From assembly GCA_014804495.1 (NCBI GenBank), contig JAAUZS010000076.1, positions 11,157 through 21,471 of the forward strand: a DNA stretch of 10,315 bases, written 5' to 3'. The notes below the pieces were generated by a model. The model did no database searches and was not told where the DNA came from. It saw only the letters and a program-made list of their open reading frames with translations. This document shows, piece after piece, positions 5,379 through 10,315 of the stretch (its first letter is position 1; every line of letters starts with the position of its first letter). Origin of the DNA: Lachnospiraceae bacterium. GTDB taxonomy: Bacteria > Bacillota > Clostridia > Lachnospirales > Lachnospiraceae. The translations under genes and the position numbers were made by a program.

Positions 5379-6104
5379 ATGTACCATATAGGTATTTGTG
5401 ATGATGAAAAAGATGTCTGCAAAGAATTAGGGAATATTATTGAAAAAATTATGGAAACATGTAATATATCATTTACGTTGGAAACATGGTATTCCTGCGA
5501 GAGTTTATGCGGTTATTTGGAAGCGGCAAATCATTGCGATTTGCTTTTTCTTGATATAGAATTTTCGGAACTAAACGGAATTGATGCAGGGGAATATATA
5601 CGAGACAAACTGGATGATAGGAAAATTGCACTTGTCTATATTTCATATCACACGGAATATGCGCTGCATCTTTTTAAATTACAGCCTATGGATTTTCTGG
5701 TAAAGCCGCTTACATATGAAGAGGTGAAATGGGTAATTTGCGTCTTTTTGAAAAATATGGAGAGACGGCGGTTCTTTTTTGAATATCAGGCAGGCAATGA
5801 GTATTACAGACAAGCATGTGAGGATATTCTATATTTGTATAGCGATAATAAGAAAGTGCATATAGTAACATCTCACGAAGAAAAAGAATTTTACGGCAAG
5901 CTGAAAGATGCATTGAATAAGCTTCCCCAACATTTTATACAAATTCATAAATCTTTTATTGTTAATCAGGATTATGTTATACAATATAGTTATGACCGCC
6001 TTAAAATGGCGAATGACAGAATACTGAATATTAGCAGACCTTATAAAAATCAGGTGCGTGAAAAAATGATTTATGACAAAAGAGAAAGGGAGCGTGACAG
6101 CTAA
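5379..6104 (+). CDS. LytTR-family response regulator (AgrA/VirR-like)
   Basis: A cytosolic DNA-binding regulator of 241 residues. The receiver domain (about 1-120) has the acidic pair Asp8-Asp9, phosphoacceptor Asp59 in LLFLDIEF, Ser89 in place of the usual Thr, and Lys109 before Pro110. The LytTR domain (about 135-235) has EDILYLYSDNKKVHI, the HFIQIHKSFIVN block (185-196), and a C-terminal strand. The family binds pairs of short direct repeats, usually upstream of target promoters. AAGAGG lies 7 nt before the ATG. The kinase gene follows directly and the two are clearly one operon. No AgrB/AgrD-like peptide genes are seen nearby, so the stimulus is unknown. Confidence 0.93.
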   Translation: MYHIGICDDEKDVCKELGNIIEKIMETCNISFTLETWYSCESLCGYLEAANHCDLLFLDIEFSELNGIDAGEYIRDKLDDRKIALVYISYHTEYALHLFKLQPMDFLVKPLTYEEVKWVICVFLKNMERRRFFFEYQAGNEYYRQACEDILYLYSDNKKVHIVTSHEEKEFYGKLKDALNKLPQHFIQIHKSFIVNQDYVIQYSYDRLKMANDRILNISRPYKNQVREKMIYDKRERERDS

Positions 6105-6105
6105 A

Positions 6106-7371
6106 ATGAGTCCTAATGATATGATTTTGGAATCTATAACAAATCTGTTTCGCATTTATATTAATTGGCGTTTCGTCAGAGTTTTTTTCCCGGTACCGCG
6201 TGTGAAGAAATATATAGAGCTTGCCGGATATGTTCTTTTTTATATCATCACAATCGGTGTTTATCTGATTTTTCATAACCCTACTATTAATCTCATTACA
6301 AATATTGTATGTATATTTGCCGTAATGCTTCTCTATGAGGGAAGCAATCGCAAGAGAATTCCGGCTGCTATCCTTATATACAGCGTAAATATGGTATGTG
6401 ATTATTTTGCATACTTTCTTTTGATGGGCAGTAGGATAAGAGAAGCCTCATCGCAGGTTTTTTCTATTGTAACGGATTTGTTTATTTTGATTTGTGAACT
6501 TGTTGCTGAACGTATATTGGGAGAGCATGCGAAGCAGGAATATGTAAAAGGGGCAGGCATTATCATATCAATACCTATATTTGGCATTATTATGCTATAT
6601 GTTCTTGACATGGCGAACTTAGGAAACAGAAGGGTAATGATGGGAGAAAGTTTAGGCATATTAGGCATAAATGTTATCGCGTTTTATCTATATCATACAT
6701 ATATGGATATGTATCAGAAACTGCGTGAAAAAGAGAGATTGGAGCAACAGGTCAAAATATATGGAAATCAGCTTGAAGTTATTGAACAAACGCAGAAAAA
6801 AGTGCGTTCGCTGCGGCACGACATGCGCCATCATATACAGGAATTGCGAAGATTGACGGCCAGAAACGAGGAGCAGAAAATGATGAACTATCTGGACAAA
6901 ATGGAAAATTCGATGACAAATGAGAAAGAATATGTGTGTTCAGGTAATAAGGAAATAGATGGAATATTGAATTATATGCTGGAAAATGCGAATAACGCTT
7001 TGGAGAATGTGGAGATAGAAATAAGGAATCTTCGGAATCTGGATGAATATTCCTTTGAGCTGGCGGTTATTCTGGGAAATCTGCTGGACAATGCCATTGA
7101 TGCCTCCAAACAGACAAAAGAGCAGTTCCTGCGGTTTAAGATGGAAGAGGATAAGGGCGTATTATATATTGAAGTGGCAAACTGCTATCAAGGGAATCTA
7201 ATAGAAAAAGAGGGCAAATTATCTTCAACGAAGGTTGGAAGTGGAAAGCATGGACTGGGACTAAAGAATGTACGTGATATTGTGGGAAAAAATCATGGCG
7301 TACTGGACATAAAATATGATGATAAGATTTTTGAGGCGGATGTTGTTCTGTATTTAAAAGACTTGTGCTAA
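6106..7371 (+). CDS. Membrane sensor histidine kinase, GHKL (AgrC-like) family
   Basis: Partner kinase of the preceding regulator. I chose ATG6106 (421 aa), one base after the regulator's TAA, with AGGGAG at 6087-6092; the 13-nt spacer is long. ATG6073 would overlap the regulator by 32 bp and lacks a ribosome site. About six membrane helices are predicted by eye (about 37-57, 60-79, 86-108, 117-138, 149-170, 181-199). A coiled linker follows, then the H-box LRHDMRHH with phospho-acceptor His238 likely. The ATPase has N-box GNLLDNAIDAS (Asn325, Asn329) and G-box KHGLGLKN (381-388). The G1 DxGxG motif is absent and replaced by VANCYQG, normal for this subfamily. The sensor has no large extracellular domain, as in peptide- or membrane-sensing AgrC types; the ligand is unknown. 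Confidence 0.9.
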   Translation: MSPNDMILESITNLFRIYINWRFVRVFFPVPRVKKYIELAGYVLFYIITIGVYLIFHNPTINLITNIVCIFAVMLLYEGSNRKRIPAAILIYSVNMVCDYFAYFLLMGSRIREASSQVFSIVTDLFILICELVAERILGEHAKQEYVKGAGIIISIPIFGIIMLYVLDMANLGNRRVMMGESLGILGINVIAFYLYHTYMDMYQKLREKERLEQQVKIYGNQLEVIEQTQKKVRSLRHDMRHHIQELRRLTARNEEQKMMNYLDKMENSMTNEKEYVCSGNKEIDGILNYMLENANNALENVEIEIRNLRNLDEYSFELAVILGNLLDNAIDASKQTKEQFLRFKMEEDKGVLYIEVANCYQGNLIEKEGKLSSTKVGSGKHGLGLKNVRDIVGKNHGVLDIKYDDKIFEADVVLYLKDLC

Positions 7372-7389
7372 TTTCGGCAGAAACTCATG

Positions 7390-7434
7390 TCATTTTCGAA
7401 AAAAGCAGGATTTTTTGGAAGAAAATGATATGAT
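7390..7434 (+). promoter_or_regulatory. -35-less promoter with abutting 39-bp dyad
   Basis: TATGAT (7429-7434) with a TGA extended -10 has no recognisable -35. Immediately upstream, TCATTTTC (7390-7397) and GAAAATGA (7421-7428) form perfect 8-bp outer arms, and AAAAAA/TTTTTT (7399-7404, 7411-7416) form inner arms. The right arm ends at the -10 and overlaps its extended TGA. Two similar half-sites, ATTTTCGAA and TTTTTGGAA, are 20 bp apart in direct orientation, roughly the spacing used by LytTR regulators, although they do not match the classical AgrA box. The dyad may be an activator or repressor site. Confidence 0.55.
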
Positions 7435-7475
7435 AGGGTTGAAAGCCAATAAGATAATTAAAGGGGGTTTATGCC

Positions 7476-8537
7476 ATGTCAATATCCGTCAGCAACATTA
7501 TTGCGAATCCATCTTTGTACCGCAATGATTATAATGATTACAGTCCATATAATGCCTATTATAATTATTATGATGAATATCGTAATCACGCACATCCTTA
7601 TGAGCATGATTATGAAGAAAAAAATGCGAAAGAGATGGAATTGATAGCGAATTCCTATCATAAGCCATCACTGGAAGAATTAGATGCTCAGGTACGCAGT
7701 GCATGGGAAAAGATAAAAGAAGAGGGTAAGCTTCCGTCACAGGAACTGTTTCTTTCTACAGACATTACAGACCATGACGAATATGTTAAAAAAATCAGAG
7801 AAGAGAAGGAAGCTCGCGGACTTGATGCATGGCTGATTCCGCTGACAAGAGCAGAAGAAGAGGAACAGAGGGAAAGAGAGCGGTCAACTCCCAAGAATAT
7901 TAAAATGGGCAGTTATGATTTTATGAACGGAGGCTTTTCCTATTTAAAAGATAATCTGAAAGATAATATGGTAATTTGGCTGGAAGGTGCTCGGTTTAGT
8001 AAGAGTGAGTTTGAAGAATGCAGTTCCATCCTCAAAAAAGCAACTAATCTACTCCCGTCAATAGCAAAAGGCGGTTTTATGGATTATATGGAGTATGCAT
8101 TACTGGGTGTTGCCTATAATGTAGTTAATACTTATGCAGCAGAAAATTTAACATCGGAACAACAAAAGGTCTTGAGTCAAAGTATGCAGGCATATTTGGA
8201 TACCTATATTTTAGCGGATCAGGAATATTTATTGTCGCACGGTGATGATTTTAGCACGAATGATGATGCATTTTATGGCATCAGGTATAAAGACGGTTCG
8301 GTTTGGCCAAGTGCCACCAATGAAGAGCTTGCACAATCGCTGAGAACGATGTTTGAAAAAGTGGACTTGCGAGACCAGAATGCAGTAAATGCAGCATTCA
8401 GTCAATATCAAAATGTTGCAGCAATGCTTGCTTCACACTCAGGCGCATACAGAGGTGATTATTCTCTGGAGATTAAGCTTTCCAATGCGAGCGCTATACT
8501 TAACAGTGTTGGGAAGGAAGTAAATTACAGTATATAG
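7476..8537 (+). CDS. Unknown protein (353 aa) with a Tyr/Asn-rich N-terminus
   Basis: I do not recognise this protein. AAGGGGG (7461-7467) with an 8-nt spacer selects ATG7476; the ATG at 7471 is out of frame. There is no signal peptide, membrane helix or Cys cluster, so it looks soluble. Residues 15-46 are low complexity with 11 tyrosines plus Asn, Asp and His. Residues about 47-135 are charged, probably helical, ending in an EEEEQRERER run. From about 140 a folded domain begins (KMGSYDFMNGGFSYLKDNL), rich in aromatic residues, and continues to the end, with helices and a YGIRYKDGSVWPS stretch (267-279). It lies between two LytTR/GHKL operons, with its own promoter and a terminator-like hairpin behind it. 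Such placement suggests control by one of these systems; a surface, secretion or structural role would be guesswork. Confidence 0.8.
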   Translation: MSISVSNIIANPSLYRNDYNDYSPYNAYYNYYDEYRNHAHPYEHDYEEKNAKEMELIANSYHKPSLEELDAQVRSAWEKIKEEGKLPSQELFLSTDITDHDEYVKKIREEKEARGLDAWLIPLTRAEEEEQRERERSTPKNIKMGSYDFMNGGFSYLKDNLKDNMVIWLEGARFSKSEFEECSSILKKATNLLPSIAKGGFMDYMEYALLGVAYNVVNTYAAENLTSEQQKVLSQSMQAYLDTYILADQEYLLSHGDDFSTNDDAFYGIRYKDGSVWPSATNEELAQSLRTMFEKVDLRDQNAVNAAFSQYQNVAAMLASHSGAYRGDYSLEIKLSNASAILNSVGKEVNYSI

Positions 8538-8547
8538 GTAATATGTG

Positions 8548-8570
8548 CAGGGGGATGACTAATCCCCCTG
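8548..8570 (+). terminator. Strong hairpin after the unknown gene
   Basis: CAGGGGGAT (8548-8556) pairs perfectly with ATCCCCCTG (8562-8570) around loop GACTA, 10 bp after the stop codon. The following bases, TAATGTAAATTT, are only moderately T-rich, so termination may be partial. Confidence 0.65.
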
Positions 8571-8667
8571 TAATGTAAATTTGAAACATCAGTAAAATTC
8601 TTAAAAATCTAAAAAGTGTGAATTCCACACATTTAACACACAAAATCCCGCTTTTTACAGACATCCT

Positions 8668-8696
8668 CAGACAAATAAATTCTTCTGTGGTATACT
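8668..8696 (+). promoter_or_regulatory. Promoter of the second LytTR/GHKL pair, giving a leaderless mRNA
   Basis: TATACT (8691-8696) with a TGG extended -10 (8688-8690). At 17 nt upstream is CAGACA (8668-8673), a 4/6 match to the -35. The same CAGACA occurs exactly 10 bp earlier (8658-8663). A dyad GTGTG/CACAC lies at 8616-8630. The predicted start point, about 7 nt after the -10, coincides with ATG8703. The remainder of 8571-8657 is AT-rich with no gene. Confidence 0.65.
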
Positions 8697-8702
8697 TTGA
8701 AC

Positions 8703-9425
8703 ATGAGAAAAATTAAAATTGCGCTTATTGACGACAATCTGGAATTTATACAGAATTTCAGGCGGATACTGGAACAGGGCTTTCAGAAAGAAGGCGTGCA
8801 GTGCGATATTCAGATATACCATGACGCCCTAAGTTTCGAGTGCGCTGCGGCAGAACTGCCTGCCTATGATATATGCTTTTTAGACATTGAAATGCCGGGA
8901 ATGAGCGGTATGGAACTGGCAAAAAGGATGCGGGAGTCAAACGGACAGGAAATCATAGTTTTCCTGACTGCATATTCCGAGTTTATCCGTGCAGGGTACG
9001 AAGTGAAAGCGTTTGACTATTTAATCAAAGACAAGGCTGCAGAGGAAATCGGAAGTCTGGTGAAAAGGCTTATTAATGAAATAGATGTAGTGGCAAAAAA
9101 GGTTTATATAATAGAAACTAATTCCAGATTGGAAAAAATAAACCATAGCGAAATCATCTATATTTATAAAAGGGGACCGTATTCACGATTTGTCCTTTCA
9201 GACAGAGAGGTACAGGAAAGAAAAGCCTTAAAAGATGTTTTGGATAAGCTTAATTCAACAGAGTTTATTCTGGTGGAAAGAGGATATGTAATAAATTTAA
9301 ACCACATTAAAAGAGTCTGTTCAAGAAATGTGGAATTGTCAGACGGTACGAATATTCCGGTGGGCAGGGCGCACATTAATGAATTAAAGGAAAGAATACA
9401 GGAATACTGGATGGAGAATTTTTAG
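8703..9425 (+). CDS. LytTR-family response regulator, probably leaderless
   Basis: A 240-residue regulator: receiver (about 1-125) with acidic Asp10-Asp11, phosphoacceptor Asp61 in CFLDIEMPGMSG, Thr89 and Lys109. The usual Pro after this Lys is replaced by Asp (YLIKDK). The LytTR domain (about 133-236) contains SEIIYIYKRG, STEFILVERGYVINLNHI and a final basic segment. An upstream in-frame TTG at 8697 directly follows the -10 box and cannot be in the transcript, so ATG8703 is the start. No Shine-Dalgarno exists before it. The sequence differs clearly from the first regulator, so this is not a recent duplication. The kinase gene starts immediately after the stop codon (TAGATG). Confidence 0.92.
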   Translation: MRKIKIALIDDNLEFIQNFRRILEQGFQKEGVQCDIQIYHDALSFECAAAELPAYDICFLDIEMPGMSGMELAKRMRESNGQEIIVFLTAYSEFIRAGYEVKAFDYLIKDKAAEEIGSLVKRLINEIDVVAKKVYIIETNSRLEKINHSEIIYIYKRGPYSRFVLSDREVQERKALKDVLDKLNSTEFILVERGYVINLNHIKRVCSRNVELSDGTNIPVGRAHINELKERIQEYWMENF

Positions 9426-10103
9426 ATGAAAGGGTTGTTTGACTTGTTTGGGGGAGAGCGCAGAGACGAGGAAGCCCTTGAGAAAGAAAGGCAGAGACTC
9501 CTTGAACAGGATTATAAACGGATTGTGGCTCTGAGCAGGGAAAAGAGCAGACTGCTGCATGATATTAAGAACCACCTTCTGATCATAGAAGGTCTTTTGA
9601 AATACGGATTATCGGAAAAAGCGCTTGTATATATACAGGAGCTTCGGAATTCGGAGCTTGAGTCCAAGCCGTGGATGCAGTCTGATAATGTAATCGTAAA
9701 TGCGCTTATGAATGAAAAAATCAATCTGGCGAAAAGCAAGGGAATCAAAGTGCAGGTAAGGACAAGCGATTTGAAGGATTCCTTTATCAATGACCGGGAC
9801 TGGTGCGTGATTCTTGGTAATCTGCTTGATAATGCTATTGAGGCCTGCGAAAAGGTAGAGGGGAAAAAGGATATTATCGTTAAGATTGATGATGTGGCGT
9901 ATGGCACGATAATCAACATTAGAAACAGCTATTGCGGGGAGATTCCCGACATGGAAGGGGAGGCTCCCACGGCGAAGGCTGATAAAGAAGAACACGGGAT
10001 AGGGAATCAGAATGTAAAGCTTGCGGCTAAGAAATATGGCGCAATTATTTTATATAAGAAGGAAAAAGAAATGTTCGGCGTTACTTTGGTGCTGTACAGA
10101 TAA
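9426..10103 (+). CDS. Soluble GHKL histidine kinase lacking a sensor domain
   Basis: Only 225 residues: a charged, probably coiled-coil start (about 10-43), H-box LLHDIKNH with likely phosphoacceptor His45, then the GHKL ATPase with N-box GNLLDNAIEAC (Asn132, Asn136) and G-box HGIGNQNV (190-197). No membrane helix or extra domain precedes the H-box, while AgrC-like kinases normally carry five to seven helices there. The catalytic motifs look intact, so this is not simply a broken gene. The start is firm: GGAG at 9413-9416 with a 9-nt spacer, directly after the regulator's TAG, so translation is coupled. It probably controls the phosphorylation of that regulator from the cytosol, or docks to a membrane partner encoded elsewhere. 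Confidence 0.88.
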   Translation: MKGLFDLFGGERRDEEALEKERQRLLEQDYKRIVALSREKSRLLHDIKNHLLIIEGLLKYGLSEKALVYIQELRNSELESKPWMQSDNVIVNALMNEKINLAKSKGIKVQVRTSDLKDSFINDRDWCVILGNLLDNAIEACEKVEGKKDIIVKIDDVAYGTIINIRNSYCGEIPDMEGEAPTAKADKEEHGIGNQNVKLAAKKYGAIILYKKEKEMFGVTLVLYR

Positions 10104-10161
10104 GCAGATACTTGCGATTTTTGCACGAATGAGTAAGTTATGAAGGGAGCATGTGTATTTT

Positions 10162-10315
10162 ATGAAAAACATGACTATAGGAAAACCTTTAAAGGTTATT
10201 CTGCTTTTTGCGCTTCCGCTTTATATCGGGCAGATGTTCCAGCTGTGTTACAGTCTGATTGATACACGCATTATAGGAAGCACTCTGGGAGAGACGTCGC
10301 TCGCGGCGGTAGGCG
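10162..10315 (+). CDS. MATE-family efflux transporter, N-terminal part
   Basis: The gene is cut by the window end; 51 codons are visible. The start shows the usual MATE pattern: a short tail MKNMTIGKPLK, then helix 1 with FALPLYIGQMFQLCYSLIDTRIIGS and a conserved G..LAAVG. MATE proteins are Na+- or H+-driven multidrug exporters of the inner membrane with 12 helices. AAGGGAG (10143-10149) precedes ATG10162 by 12 nt. It begins 58 bp after the sensorless kinase with no clear promoter or terminator between, so read-through from the two-component operon is likely. The substrate is unknown. Confidence 0.85.
   Translation, partial: MKNMTIGKPLKVILLFALPLYIGQMFQLCYSLIDTRIIGSTLGETSLAAVG

Noticed and set aside
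6073..6105. Earlier start of the membrane kinase, overlapping the regulator
   Set aside because: No ribosome site precedes ATG6073, while AGGGAG lies upstream of ATG6106; still possible through coupled translation.
8697..8702. TTG start two codons upstream for the second LytTR regulator
   Set aside because: It directly follows the -10 hexamer and so lies before the expected transcription start; there is no ribosome site.
10151..10165. Four-codon open frame overlapping the MATE start codon (ATGA)
   Set aside because: The ribosome site is only 1 nt from its ATG, too close to serve it; probably chance.

Overview
The window looks like chromosomal DNA of an anaerobic, low-to-moderate GC Firmicute, most likely a Lachnospiraceae (Clostridium cluster XIVa) genome. 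The support is indirect: strong AGGAGG-type ribosome sites, sigma-A promoters with TG-extended -10 boxes, a NiCo riboswitch ahead of a CDF transporter, a short bacterial UAP1/UGP-like pyrophosphorylase next to galE, and GHKL/LytTR (AgrC/AgrA-like) two-component pairs. No tRNA, rRNA, CRISPR array, transposase or phage gene was seen.

Layout. (1) 1-459, minus strand: the N-terminus of a cation diffusion facilitator, its consensus promoter, and a cobalt/nickel (NiCo, czcD-type) riboswitch whose P4 overlaps an intrinsic terminator. (2) 506-2926, plus strand: a promoter driving a UDP-sugar pyrophosphorylase and galE, ending at a terminator shared with the converging gene. GalE carries Cys at the position of E. 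coli Tyr299, which predicts that it also accepts UDP-N-acetylhexosamines. (3) 2926-3576, minus strand: a hemolysin III/TrhA (PAQR) membrane protein, with a repeat-rich AT-rich upstream region. (4) 3867-5212: a divergent pair consisting of an 88-residue protein of unknown function (minus) and a RelP/YwaC-type small alarmone synthetase (plus). The synthetase mRNA has an unusually structured leader of about 175 nt: a long hairpin starting at the 5' end, then a three-way junction. (5) 5309-10315, plus strand: two LytTR response regulator/GHKL kinase pairs flanking a 353-residue protein of unknown function, and then a MATE-family transporter that runs off the window.

How the parts may work together. 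The pyrophosphorylase and GalE would make and interconvert UDP-hexoses or UDP-HexNAcs for glycans or sugar catabolism. The CDF transporter would be expressed when Co2+ or Ni2+ binds its leader RNA. The first regulator/kinase pair has a normal six-helix membrane sensor. The second is odd: its regulator appears to be translated from a leaderless mRNA, and its kinase has no membrane segment or sensor domain. The unknown gene between the pairs has a -35-less promoter next to a 39-bp dyad, which suggests activator control and makes it a candidate target of one pair. The most interesting items are the synthetase leader, the 353-residue unknown with its dyad promoter, the sensorless kinase with its leaderless partner, and GalE Cys299.
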